Shown here in pieces: positions 16,120 to 25,134 of a stretch of DNA of 64,000 bases. The DNA is from Marinomonas sargassi (GTDB lineage Bacteria; Pseudomonadota; Gammaproteobacteria; Pseudomonadales; Marinomonadaceae). Under the pieces are notes generated by a model, which had not been told where the DNA came from, searched no databases, and saw nothing but the letters and a program-made list of their open reading frames with translations. Location of the stretch: assembly GCF_025716875.1 (NCBI RefSeq), contig NZ_JAOVZB010000005.1, positions 248,001 through 312,000 on the forward strand, given 5' to 3'. The position numbers were made by a program, and so were the translations under genes. Position 1 is the stretch's first letter. Every line of letters starts with the position of its first letter.

Positions 16120-17016
16120 ATGTTTCAAAATCTACCTAACTTAAATGCCATTCGAGTGTTTGAAGCCGCAGCAAGACTGAACAGCTTCAAAGACGCCGCT
16201 GATGAGTTAAATGTGACGCCTACAGCCATTTCTCATCAAATAAGATCTCTCGAAGATAAGTTACAAACACGCTTGTTTGAACGAAAAACACGATCTGTTT
16301 CTTTAACCAACGAAGGCAAGTTACTCGCCTCCAGCGCCAACGAATCACTACGCTCTCTTCTAAGTACAATCAACCAACTGACCGTTACACCCAATACGCT
16401 TACTATCAGTACGACCAATTCTTTTGCCGCCATGTGGTTGGTTCCTAACCTCGAAGGTTTCCAGCAGCAACACCCAAATATTAAGATTCTGATTAGAGCA
16501 GAAGAGTCATTGATTGATATAGAACACGATAGCCGTGTCGATATGGTTATTCGTTATGGAAAACCACCAACTGGTAATCTCGGAGTTATCCCTCTTATTG
16601 AGGATAAGATTGGTTTTTTTGCTACGCCTGAGTACTGGAAAAAGCATACTAAGACCCCTTCTGGCTCTGTGTTTTTCAGCACAAAGTGGAAAAACACTAA
16701 CTTGCCTAACTTAGGAATAGAGGGGCACTTGAAAAACACGATAAACACCCAGGAACTACCTGAACTTCGTTATTTTGACGATGAAAATCAAACCGTTCAG
16801 GCAACACTTTCTGGGCAAGGCATTGGTATTTTAAGTAAATTATCTGTGGGTATGCCATTAGACAACGCTTGGCTTACACAAGGCAGCAATGAAATGTCTA
16901 AGGTGTTTTCAGGCTTGTATTACTATCTGGTTATTCCAACAAGGCAACAGGCTAATTCAACAGCGCTTCTCTTTAAAGCATGGCTATGTAACACATTACC
17001 TAAAGACCAACTTTAA
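16120..17016 (+). CDS. LysR-family transcriptional regulator (GcvA-like)
   Basis: A 298-aa regulator with an N-terminal winged HTH: FEAAARLNSFKDAADELNVT and ISHQIRSLEDKL. The effector domain (about 90-290) has the GcvA-branch features RVDMVIRYGKPP and GQGIGILSK. It is divergent from the azoreductase gene and probably activates it in response to an electrophile or quinone. AGG precedes the ATG. The C-terminal portion is divergent enough that the inducer cannot be guessed. Confidence 0.88.
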   Translation: MFQNLPNLNAIRVFEAAARLNSFKDAADELNVTPTAISHQIRSLEDKLQTRLFERKTRSVSLTNEGKLLASSANESLRSLLSTINQLTVTPNTLTISTTNSFAAMWLVPNLEGFQQQHPNIKILIRAEESLIDIEHDSRVDMVIRYGKPPTGNLGVIPLIEDKIGFFATPEYWKKHTKTPSGSVFFSTKWKNTNLPNLGIEGHLKNTINTQELPELRYFDDENQTVQATLSGQGIGILSKLSVGMPLDNAWLTQGSNEMSKVFSGLYYYLVIPTRQQANSTALLFKAWLCNTLPKDQL

Positions 17017-17116
17017 CTTTTCCACCGCAGATAACTCACGTGGTTCATCAATAAATACCTGCACTCTGAAGTGAGTCTATTGCCTTTAGCAATAAAGAAA
17101 ATGTAGACACTACTAA

Positions 17117-18904
17117 TTAGTTAGCAAAACTAACCTGATTTTTACCATTTGCTTTCGATTGGTAAAGAGCCTTATCTGCTCTGGAAACCAGTAATTCAGG
17201 GTTTTCACCATGCTGGTAACAAGCTGTACCAAAGCTAGCGCTAAAAGACACTATTTCAGGAGAGTCATAGTCACTGATTGCTGCCCGCAGCCTTTCAGCA
17301 ACCATTAGAAGCTCTTCTTTCTCCGTCATGGGGCAAATGACCAAGAACTCCTCACCTCCCCATCGACCAACAATGTCTTTTTCTCGGCAATTTGCCATTA
17401 AGAGGCTAGCAACTTTTTGGAGTACTTCGTCGCCCTCATGGTGTCCAAAGCAGTCATTAATGTTTTTGAAGTTATCTAAGTCTAATAACATCACACCCAA
17501 TGGTTTTTTATAGCGCTTGGCATGCATGACATTAGACAACAGAACATTATCTAACTTACGGCGGTTAAAGAGGTTGGTCAGCTTGTCTGTTATTGAGAGT
17601 CGCTCTAACTCTGCATTTTTTGTTCGTAATTCTTTGGTTCTTTGCTCAACCATCGAGTGTAATTTCTCGGTCTGAGCTTTCTGCTCTATCAACAATTGCT
17701 CCTGAGCAGTATAAGCTTCTTTTTGGAAAATTCTAACACGATAAGCTAATGCTAACGACAACAATACGGCCTCTATCACCATACCAACATCATTCGCAAA
17801 GCTCGTGTACAAGTTGTAAGGAAGAAGCCCATGGAAAGTAAAAGCAAAGACTAAAAATAAAGCACAATTAGGTAGCCAAGCAATAATATAAAATTTTGCT
17901 AAAGCCACCCCTTTTCGATAACAATAAATGCCAACGCCAATTAAGATGAACGGAATTAAAGTCACAATATTGGCACTTAACGGCATGGCGACTCGGTAAG
18001 AGAATATAAAATAACTTAATGATGCGGCTACTAGTAATACAATCAAAAAGTTAAGAACATAATTCAGCTTTGGAAACTGAGCCTTGATATTTAAGAACTT
18101 TCCTGTAAACAATATGATAAAAAGGAAATATAAATTGAGGGGACCCAAGTGCAGAAACTCTGACCAGCCATCTTGGCTATTTTTAATAGAAGGGAAAAAT
18201 AAATTCTGAGTAATTAAAAAGTTCACGCCATAAAAAAGCACATAAAAGCTATACCACAGATATACCTTGTCCCGTATGACGTTATAAATAAATAAATTAT
18301 AAACAGACATCACCAAGATGACACCGAGCAGAGCACCGATAAAATAATTCACTAAAGTGTCTTTTTTATAAAACTCATTTTCCGTTGTTAAGAATAAGGG
18401 CAATATCAAAGCATCGACAGACTCGACTCTTAGGTAGTATGTGCTCTCTTGATCTGGCTCTAGGTCAAACGAAAAAACTAGGCTTCGATGTTCAAGGGGC
18501 CTTTTTTCTATGGTGATATCACTGCCGGTTTTGGAGGCTAAATATCCTCCATTTATATTTGGCTGATAAAAAGTGAGTGAATCTATCCAGGTGACTTTGT
18601 TTTGTAAGTAAAGTGTTTGTTTGGTATGCGTGCTATTGAGAATAGAGAATCGTAACCAATAGGCAGAGTCAGAAAAAGTATAATTAATGGTCGTTTTTAT
18701 ATTGGGTTGAAACTCGTCGGATAGCTGCCCTGTTAGCTGATCAAGGGTAAATGCTTTATCTTGGTCTTCTAATTCATCAATATAACCAGATAGAGCGATA
18801 TCTTGTTGCGATCCATCAAAGTTTAGAATCGGCGCCCCGAAAACATTAAGGGACAATAGCATCAAAAAAGAAATAAATGTTTTCGATATAATTGTTTCAG
18901 ACAT
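17117..18904 (-). CDS. Diguanylate cyclase with 7TMR-DISM sensor module
   Basis: A 595-aa membrane protein that should make cyclic di-GMP. Signal peptide, then a periplasmic 7TMR-DISM extracellular beta-domain (about 30-165: YWLRFSILNST, YYLRVES), seven membrane helices (about 185-385), a coiled coil (395-425), and a GGDEF domain with intact GGEEF at 516-520. A product-inhibition I-site REKD sits five residues before it. DISM modules are thought to bind carbohydrates or related ligands. It is a lone gene with AAAGG before the ATG. An active cyclase is expected. Confidence 0.93.
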   Translation of the reverse strand: MSETIISKTFISFLMLLSLNVFGAPILNFDGSQQDIALSGYIDELEDQDKAFTLDQLTGQLSDEFQPNIKTTINYTFSDSAYWLRFSILNSTHTKQTLYLQNKVTWIDSLTFYQPNINGGYLASKTGSDITIEKRPLEHRSLVFSFDLEPDQESTYYLRVESVDALILPLFLTTENEFYKKDTLVNYFIGALLGVILVMSVYNLFIYNVIRDKVYLWYSFYVLFYGVNFLITQNLFFPSIKNSQDGWSEFLHLGPLNLYFLFIILFTGKFLNIKAQFPKLNYVLNFLIVLLVAASLSYFIFSYRVAMPLSANIVTLIPFILIGVGIYCYRKGVALAKFYIIAWLPNCALFLVFAFTFHGLLPYNLYTSFANDVGMVIEAVLLSLALAYRVRIFQKEAYTAQEQLLIEQKAQTEKLHSMVEQRTKELRTKNAELERLSITDKLTNLFNRRKLDNVLLSNVMHAKRYKKPLGVMLLDLDNFKNINDCFGHHEGDEVLQKVASLLMANCREKDIVGRWGGEEFLVICPMTEKEELLMVAERLRAAISDYDSPEIVSFSASFGTACYQHGENPELLVSRADKALYQSKANGKNQVSFAN

Positions 18905-18991
18905 AAAAAACCTTTATTTCAGTATGCTTTAGATTCAGTTTAAAACAAAAACACACACAACTTCAAAACTAATTAACAAATAGAATTTAAG

Positions 18992-19207
18992 TCATTTCCA
19001 ACCATACCTCCACTTATCTAGATTTTTAAGTTCGCGCCAATCAATCTCATACTGTCGCTTTGACAAAATAGCTTCCAGCTGACAAAGGGTCACTACCCCC
19101 TCTTCATCAAATTCTACCTTTGTTACTAAGAAGTGTTTTTCTTTTTCAATAGGCTTCACTGCCGTCCATTTACTATGGTGTAGCTTTTTGGGATTAATTT
19201 GATTCAT
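18992..19207 (-). CDS. TIGR02450 family Trp-rich small protein
   Basis: A 71-aa protein, MNQINPKKLHHSKWTAV to the end WRYGWK, with conserved Trp residues, KHFLVTKVEF and CQLEAILSKR. It fits TIGR02450, a conserved family of unknown function. I start it at ATG 19207, overlapping the kinase stop by ATGA. A longer frame to 19273 would lie inside the kinase gene. Co-translation with the kinase/phosphatase suggests a shared process. Confidence 0.88.
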   Translation of the reverse strand: MNQINPKKLHHSKWTAVKPIEKEKHFLVTKVEFDEEGVVTLCQLEAILSKRQYEIDWRELKNLDKWRYGWK

Positions 19208-20928
19208 ATTTTTTGCAGCTCTAATAATAAATATACGATCACCAAAGATAACCCAAGGGAGACGCCTTGCCAAAACTTCACAGGGCTACGCTGAATTAAC
19301 GGTGGTTTGGAACGATTTAAAAAGCTTTTATTCGGGTGATGTAAATCGTAAATAAATTCAGACAAGGCCTCATAGCGCTTAATTGGATTAATTTGTACGG
19401 CTTTCTGTAGTGCATCATCAACCCATACTGGCAACTCGGATTCGTCATTAATTAAACTGGTGTATTGGATTCTGCGTTGCGCAGACACACTCTTAGCTTG
19501 AGCAATGTTAGGGCCGTAAGGAAACTTATCTCCTGATAACATTTGATATGCGATCACACCAAGTGCATAAATATCGGAGCGTTGAGTTCCAGCCTGCCCC
19601 AAAAAATACTCAGGAGCAGAGTAACGCATGGTGCCTTTTAGCACTTCTTCATCCCCCAACTCAGTGACCCCAGCAATATAGGTGGAGCCAAAGTCGATGA
19701 TTTTCACCGTATTGGTTTCATCTATCATGATATTAGCGGGGCGAATATCTTGGTGGATCATTTCTTGCCGGTGGAAGGCCTGTAGACCTTTGGCTATTTG
19801 AGAAATGATATTTCGTGTTTGCTCTAAACTGGGCTTAGGGTTATCTATCATCCATTGCGCCAAGGACTTCCCTTCTAAATATTCTGTGACTATGTATAAG
19901 TAGTTACGTTTTCTAGTAGGTTCAATAGCTTTTACAACATGGGGGTTGGTTACCCGCTTAGCAATCCAGTCTTCCATCATGAAACTTTCTAAGTAAGCCT
20001 GATCTGTTGCTAATTCAGTTGAGGGCACTTTTATCGCAACCGTTTGACCCGTATCCATATCTTGAGCGAGAAACACATGGCTACGGCTACTCACATAAAT
20101 AGGGCGAATAATTTCATAGCCATCCAGCTCCATTCTTGCGCCTAACTTAGGCGGCAGGGGTAAACCTGTAATCTGCTGTTGAACCTCATCAAGCTGGTAA
20201 CTGGGTAATTGATCCACACGGGCTAATTGAATACTGAGGTTATCATCGCTGCCCGCCTCAAGCGCCAATTCGATAATACGCTGGGCAGCTTCATCTAAGG
20301 TGCCTGACTCATTAATGCTGTCAATAATCTGCCCAGCGTTAACAAACTCGTATACCCCATCTGTCGCTAGAATAAAAAGATCGTCTTGGCTAATGGAGAC
20401 TTTGTGGTAGTCGCTCTCCAAGGTTTGTTCAATCCCCAAGGCGCGAGTCAAATAACTCACATCCTCTGAAACAACCCGTCTGTGGTCTTGAGTAATTTGC
20501 TCCAGCGACGTGCCAACAATACGATACACTCGGCTATCGCCAGAATGAAAAATATGGGCGCTATTTGACTTAAATACCAAAGCGCTGAAGGTGCAGATGT
20601 AGCCTTTATCTCTTTCAAATCGATAAGGGCTATTTTGCGTTTGAGCGTGAAGCCAAGCATTGATGGAATGGACCACTTTCTGCCCAGAGGTCTTCACCGA
20701 CCAAGCATCAGAAGTACAGTAATAATCTTCTAAGAAACTGTTGATTGCTGTTTGGCTCGCCACTTGGCTGACCTTGCTAGAGCTAATACCGTCGGCAATC
20801 GCAACAACTACCCCTTTCGAGCTAAGCTGAGGCTCTTTGGGTATATGGCTGCCCAGATAATCTTGATTGATTTCTTTTCGCCCTTTATCTGTCGCACTAC
20901 CAATACTAATACTCAACGGCTTACTCAT
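19204..20928 (-). CDS. Bifunctional PP2C phosphatase / Ser-Thr protein kinase, C-terminal membrane anchor
   Basis: A 574-aa fusion. Residues 5-245 form a PP2C phosphatase with metal-site motifs NQDYLG, IADGISSS, HSGDSRVY, ATDGVYEF and SDDNLS. Residues about 270-535 form a Hanks-type kinase: VAIKVPS with the ATP lysine, HQDIRPANIM (HQD instead of HRD), IDFGS and the APE-like SAPEYF. The last 25 residues are a membrane helix. The enzyme probably adds and removes phosphate on the same targets. Homologous fusions lie in nitrate-assimilation clusters of pseudomonads. Here it neighbours the FNT/cyanase operon but is separated from it by a terminator. Confidence 0.93.
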   Translation of the reverse strand: MSKPLSISIGSATDKGRKEINQDYLGSHIPKEPQLSSKGVVVAIADGISSSKVSQVASQTAINSFLEDYYCTSDAWSVKTSGQKVVHSINAWLHAQTQNSPYRFERDKGYICTFSALVFKSNSAHIFHSGDSRVYRIVGTSLEQITQDHRRVVSEDVSYLTRALGIEQTLESDYHKVSISQDDLFILATDGVYEFVNAGQIIDSINESGTLDEAAQRIIELALEAGSDDNLSIQLARVDQLPSYQLDEVQQQITGLPLPPKLGARMELDGYEIIRPIYVSSRSHVFLAQDMDTGQTVAIKVPSTELATDQAYLESFMMEDWIAKRVTNPHVVKAIEPTRKRNYLYIVTEYLEGKSLAQWMIDNPKPSLEQTRNIISQIAKGLQAFHRQEMIHQDIRPANIMIDETNTVKIIDFGSTYIAGVTELGDEEVLKGTMRYSAPEYFLGQAGTQRSDIYALGVIAYQMLSGDKFPYGPNIAQAKSVSAQRRIQYTSLINDESELPVWVDDALQKAVQINPIKRYEALSEFIYDLHHPNKSFLNRSKPPLIQRSPVKFWQGVSLGLSLVIVYLLLELQKI

Positions 20929-21007
20929 ATCGTCCCCTAGATTGATCTTCTTTCAAGATAAATAGCTACCCATCAAACTCAATTATGCTTCTGTCTCTCA
21001 ACATAAA

Positions 21008-21042
21008 ATAAAAGCCCCGCTACAAAGGTAACGGAGCTTTTA
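21008..21042 (-). terminator. Terminator after FNT channel gene
   Basis: On the minus strand AAAAGCTCCG pairs with CGGGGCTTTT, followed by an ATTTT tract. It isolates the cynS-FNT operon from the kinase gene. Confidence 0.75.
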
Positions 21043-21093
21043 ATATTTCGCACTTATCATTCACTGTAATGAAACAACATTACTATGTGTCGA

Positions 21094-21903
21094 TTAAATT
21101 GTACGAGCTTTAGACGTTTTAACGTGTGTGTAGTAAAGAGGAAGACCCACTAAACATAGACCACCAAGGAGGTTACCCAATACAGTTGGTAGCTCATTCC
21201 AGATGATGTAATCCATAAATGTAAACTCACCACCCATGATCATAGAGAATGGGAATAGGAACATGTTTACGATAGAGTGCTCGAAGCCCATGTAGAAGAA
21301 CAACATAACCGGCATCCACATAGCAGCCATTTTCGCGCCAGCTGAAGTAGAGATCATCGCGCCCACTACACCCATAGATACCATCCAGTTACACAGCATG
21401 CCACGGATCAAAATTGTAAACCAACCTGAAACGCCTTGCTCTTGGTAACCCAGTGTACGAGACTCACCAATGGTACTTACTTTAGCGGCAATCGCGCCAC
21501 CATCTGTGTTGTAACCGTAGGTCAAGATGAATGACATGAAGAATGCCGTAGTAATGGCACCTGCAAAGTTACCGATGAAAACCAAACCCCAGTTACGCAG
21601 AATTTGACTTGGAGTAACGCCAGGACGCTTGTCTAACCATGCTAAAGGCACAAGTGTGAACACACCTGTTAACAGGTCAAATTTCATCAAGTAAAGCATG
21701 ATGAAACCAACAGGGAACAACATAGAACCCAATACTGGGTTACCTGTTTTGGTGATAACAGTAATAGCGAAACAAGCCGCTAGACCTAGGATTGCACCGG
21801 CCATGAAAGCACGGATAATGGTATCTTTTGTCGACATGTAAACTTTCTGTTCACCTGAGTCGACCATTTTTGTTACGAATTCACTTGGTTCTATATAAGC
21901 CAT
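21094..21903 (-). CDS. Formate/nitrite transporter (FNT) family channel
   Basis: A 269-aa pentameric inner-membrane channel of the FocA/NirC fold with six membrane segments. The central-pore histidine is in GFEHSIVNMFLFP, at about residue 209, the same numbering as FocA. GAGGG precedes the ATG. It lies just downstream of the cyanase gene on the same strand (56 bases), so the two form an operon. The family passes small monovalent anions (formate, nitrite, hydrosulfide). With cyanase as partner, cyanate, nitrite or bicarbonate is a reasonable candidate, by inference only. Confidence 0.92.
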   Translation of the reverse strand: MAYIEPSEFVTKMVDSGEQKVYMSTKDTIIRAFMAGAILGLAACFAITVITKTGNPVLGSMLFPVGFIMLYLMKFDLLTGVFTLVPLAWLDKRPGVTPSQILRNWGLVFIGNFAGAITTAFFMSFILTYGYNTDGGAIAAKVSTIGESRTLGYQEQGVSGWFTILIRGMLCNWMVSMGVVGAMISTSAGAKMAAMWMPVMLFFYMGFEHSIVNMFLFPFSMIMGGEFTFMDYIIWNELPTVLGNLLGGLCLVGLPLYYTHVKTSKARTI

Positions 21904-21959
21904 AAAGCCCTCTCTATATTAAAACGAATTACTTAACTGGAAGTTCATTACTGAAGTTT

Positions 21960-22400
21960 TTACCAAGATTTGTAAGGTAGGAACTTACCGTTCAACGTCA
22001 ACACAACGCGATCCCCTTTCGGGTTCTCTTCTTTCTCTACTGACATAGAGAAATCAATCGCACTCATGATGCCGTCACCAAACTTTTCTTGGATCACTTC
22101 TTTTAAAGTTGGGCCATAAACACCGACTACTTCATAAAGTCGATAAATTAATGGATCTTGAGGTATAGCTTGATCCCAAGTTTTCGTAGGGTATTCCATT
22201 AAAGCGGCTTTCGCTGCGTCAGGAAGTCCTAAAAAAGACACCAATTTATCGGCAACCTCTTCCGTGCAGCTGTTCATTCCTAAACAAGCTGAAGTAACCC
22301 AAACATCGGTCATACCCACTGCTTCAGCAATGGCTTCCCATGTTAGGTCTTTTTCCTTTTTAATCGCGAAAATAGCTTCTGTAACATCAAGTTTATTCAT
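21960..22400 (-). CDS. cynS: Cyanate hydratase (cyanase)
   Basis: Converts cyanate plus bicarbonate to carbamate and CO2, with carbamate giving ammonia and a second CO2. The 146-aa product has the N-terminal HTH-like domain and the catalytic C-terminal domain. The active-site triad is visible as Arg87, Glu90 (YRLYE) and Ser113 (GIMSAIDF), nine positions lower than in the E. coli enzyme. I chose ATG 22400, with GGAG nine bases upstream, over ATG-like 22421. First gene of the operon with the FNT channel. A sigma-54 promoter and NtrC-like site lie upstream, so expression should rise in nitrogen limitation. Confidence 0.96.
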   Translation of the reverse strand: MNKLDVTEAIFAIKKEKDLTWEAIAEAVGMTDVWVTSACLGMNSCTEEVADKLVSFLGLPDAAKAALMEYPTKTWDQAIPQDPLIYRLYEVVGVYGPTLKEVIQEKFGDGIMSAIDFSMSVEKEENPKGDRVVLTLNGKFLPYKSW

Positions 22401-22750
22401 CTGTTTTTTCTCCACACACACGTAAAGTTAAGCCCAGAGTCACCCATCCTTGAAATGCATTTGCTTAGATAACAAATACCAGTGCTATTACGCACTTTCA
22501 CTGAGGTTTATGCCCATTAATCACAACGACAAACACATAAGTAACAAGAGAAGATATATTTAAAAGAAGAATTTGGGAGGAACAAGCCGCCCCATTAGAT
22601 TCTCCTTTTAAAGAAATCTAATTTGATTACCACTGAAAAATTCAGTAGTGGGCGACGTTGCCATTAATTTCGATTTGACCAAAAATGATCAATTGTTATT
22701 AACCAGTACAAACTAGCGTCTTTGCATAATGCTTGCACTATTTCACTTTT

Positions 22751-22767
22751 AGCAATTTAAGTGCCAA
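22751..22767 (-). promoter_or_regulatory. Sigma-54 (-24/-12) promoter for cynS
   Basis: The minus strand reads TTGGCACTTAAATTGCT. GG and GC are exactly ten bases apart and all bases agree with the TGGCAC-N5-TTGCW consensus. Transcription would begin near 22740, giving a leader of about 340 bases to cynS. Confidence 0.78.
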
Positions 22768-22874
22768 TTAAAAATAAAATAAAATAAAAAACCTGAGGAC
22801 TGTGATCTATATAGGAATAGGTAACGTTCTAATCTTTTAATTTAGATATTTAGAAAGGATAAAGGCAAAAGTGT

Positions 22875-22891
22875 CGCACCCTTAATGTGCA
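22875..22891. promoter_or_regulatory. NtrC-like enhancer site
   Basis: CGCACCCTTAATGTGCA has the NtrC arrangement GCAC-N7-GTGC. It lies about 110 bp upstream of the sigma-54 element, a usual enhancer distance. Confidence 0.65.
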
Positions 22892-22964
22892 AAAAAAAAT
22901 TAATAGGAGTAAAAAAAGTGCAGTAAATTCTAGAGGAAAAAATAATTTATGTGGAGGCTATCAT

Positions 22965-23016
22965 TAAAAAAGCCCGACATTTACACCTCTAGGAAAGTGA
23001 AATATCGAGCTTTTTT
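22965..23016 (-). terminator. Terminator after chemoreceptor gene
   Basis: AAAAAAGCCCGACATTT and GAAATATCGAGCTTTTTT form an imperfect stem with a T-run on either strand. It lies 26 bases past the chemoreceptor stop. Confidence 0.7.
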
Positions 23017-23041
23017 GTGAAAAACTATTTATGAATAGCTT

Positions 23042-24970
23042 TTAAACTTTAAATTTGCCAATGATATTGCCAAGGTTTTTATTAATCTCAGCAATATGAT
23101 GAACTTCTTCATATTGGCCTTTGGCAATATTGGATAGTTTCTCCACCATGCCATGCAACTCAGTAATATTTTCACTTACTGTTTGAATTACTCGGCTTTG
23201 TTCATCTGCAGAGCCTGAAATTTCCGCGTTCATATCATTGATACCAACAATCTGCTCGCTCAAAGCTTGCAACGTCTGAGACACGGACTCAGCCCCCTCG
23301 ACGGTAGCGTCACAAGTACTTTGCGTACCAGTAATAGCAGACACGACACTGGTTGCCTCAACTTGAAGATTACTTATGGCATTACCGATTTCTGTCGTAC
23401 TGTCTTGAGTACGGTTAGCCAAAGCACGTACCTCATCTGCAACCACCGCAAAACCACGTCCCTGCTCCCCAGCTCTTGCTGCTTCAATAGAGGCATTCAA
23501 GGCAAGTAAGTTAGTTTGTTCTGCTATGCCGCCGATGACTTCAACGATAGATTGAATATCACCCGTTTTCTGGTCCATCTGTTTTACATTATCAGCCGCT
23601 TTCAATACTTCAGACGCCAAAAGAGCAATCTGATCTTGCGCTTTTCGCAGCATATCATTCGCTGTAGTACTACGACCTTTTGCTTCCATTGCAGAACTAG
23701 CAGCAGAATTAGAATGCTCAGCAACCATAACTGCCGAACTGGAAAGCTCTTCGACAGCCGCCACAATGTGTTCCGTCTCTACCGCGTGCTGTTCAAGTAC
23801 AGTCGAATTTTCTTCGCTTTGCTGGTAAATACTCTCCACTCGACCAGTAAATTGTTCCGTCGAGTTTTTTACTTCTTTCATTAAAGATTGCAGTTGTTCA
23901 ATAAACTTGTTGATACCTAAGGCAATCTGTCCGATGTCATCATCTGAGTGAATTTTTAGACGTTGTGTTAAATCACCATCACCTTGAGACAAACCAGATA
24001 TCAAGTCACGTAAAGATAGGATAGGTGCATAAATAACTTTTAATACATACAACAAAACAAGAACAGAAATGATCGCCATGATACTTAATGTACCCAGCAA
24101 TTTAGCCACAGAATCAGCAACAGGTGACAATGCTTCGTCTCTGTCCACCGCTGCAAAGAAATACCATTTTCCATCATTAATTAGAGGAATTTCTTCCGCT
24201 AAAAAGAGTAAGTTTTGATTTTGCTGGTTTTCGTCTTGAAGCGCCGTTTCTGCTACACGAGTTTCTGAAGACAAGAGTTTTTGAATGAAGGCATTAATAC
24301 TTGAGTTAGTAATGTTTTCTTGGGGTACAACTTCAGCGATAGTTGAAGCGATAATCAAGCCACTTTTATCCATAACAAAAGTCGCCATGCCACTTTTTTC
24401 CAAAACCCCTTCTAGGTGCGTTTGTAAATTGCTAAAACGCACATCCGCAGCTAACACACCATTTTTTACAGTATGAGATACAGCCAATATTGGGTGACCG
24501 CTTTTAGTAAAGAAAGGCTTACTATGGGACAAACCGGGAGATGCTTTACCTTCTTTATACCAAGGGCGAATTCTCGGATCGTACTTTGATGTGATTCCAA
24601 CGCCACCCGGAAAGGTTTTTGATGAAGGTTTAGATACGTAGGAAGTACCATCTTCAAAACCAAGAGTTAATTTAGACACACCTCCTGACTTTGCAGACAA
24701 CATGAGTACTAAAGGGTAATCGCTTGGCCCATACCCTTTTTCTTCAAATAAGTTGGATGTCGTTGTAACAACCTCTTCAGCCCGTTTAAAAACAGCTAAA
24801 AGGCTATCCACTTCTTCATCTATTATAAAACGCAGATCACTCGTTACATTTTCAGTAACCTGCTCTTTTGTCGTTTTATAGGACAACCATCCTGACACGG
24901 AAAGGGTAAGTAGCAATACCACCAGAACAGTGGCAATCAAACTCCCTTTAAAACCTAATCGATTCATCAT
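23042..24970 (-). CDS. Methyl-accepting chemotaxis protein, dCache sensor
   Basis: A 642-aa transmembrane chemoreceptor. An N-terminal membrane helix (10-30) leads to a periplasmic double-Cache domain (about 35-275) with IRPWYKEGK, the ligand-pocket Trp/Tyr pattern typical for amine or amino-acid binding. Second membrane helix about 285-310, HAMP domain, then the cytoplasmic hairpin with [19 protein letters not shown]. It sends attractant or repellent signals to CheA. No pentapeptide CheR/B tether is seen (ends IIGKFKV). Start is ATGATG; either is possible. Ligand unknown. Confidence 0.93.
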   Translation of the reverse strand: MMNRLGFKGSLIATVLVVLLLTLSVSGWLSYKTTKEQVTENVTSDLRFIIDEEVDSLLAVFKRAEEVVTTTSNLFEEKGYGPSDYPLVLMLSAKSGGVSKLTLGFEDGTSYVSKPSSKTFPGGVGITSKYDPRIRPWYKEGKASPGLSHSKPFFTKSGHPILAVSHTVKNGVLAADVRFSNLQTHLEGVLEKSGMATFVMDKSGLIIASTIAEVVPQENITNSSINAFIQKLLSSETRVAETALQDENQQNQNLLFLAEEIPLINDGKWYFFAAVDRDEALSPVADSVAKLLGTLSIMAIISVLVLLYVLKVIYAPILSLRDLISGLSQGDGDLTQRLKIHSDDDIGQIALGINKFIEQLQSLMKEVKNSTEQFTGRVESIYQQSEENSTVLEQHAVETEHIVAAVEELSSSAVMVAEHSNSAASSAMEAKGRSTTANDMLRKAQDQIALLASEVLKAADNVKQMDQKTGDIQSIVEVIGGIAEQTNLLALNASIEAARAGEQGRGFAVVADEVRALANRTQDSTTEIGNAISNLQVEATSVVSAITGTQSTCDATVEGAESVSQTLQALSEQIVGINDMNAEISGSADEQSRVIQTVSENITELHGMVEKLSNIAKGQYEEVHHIAEINKNLGNIIGKFKV

Positions 24971-25134
24971 TCATGACCTTTATTGATATAGTTTAAGTTC
25001 AGATGCTTTCATTATTCTTCTATGAACAAATCATTCCTATTTGTAATGAGAGGAATTATAACAAATTAATATAAGACATAAACATTTCCATATAACTTTC
25101 TATTTTATCAAGCATAAAATAAGAAGCTTATTAA

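Larger units (their letters stand above)
22401..23041. other. Long intergenic region upstream of cynS
   Basis: It holds the cynS sigma-54 promoter (22751-22767), an NtrC-like site (22875-22891), a ~340-base 5' leader with a short ACTGAA-AAA-TTCAGT hairpin near 22636, and the chemoreceptor terminator (22965-23016). No convincing ORF in the leader. Confidence 0.6.

Noticed and set aside
22680..22740. Second NtrC-like site around TTGCATAATGCTTGCAC
   Set aside because: Half-sites are direct rather than inverted, and it lies downstream of the expected transcription start.
22401..22750. Riboswitch in the long cynS leader
   Set aside because: Only one short hairpin is seen. No known riboswitch core could be recognised by eye.
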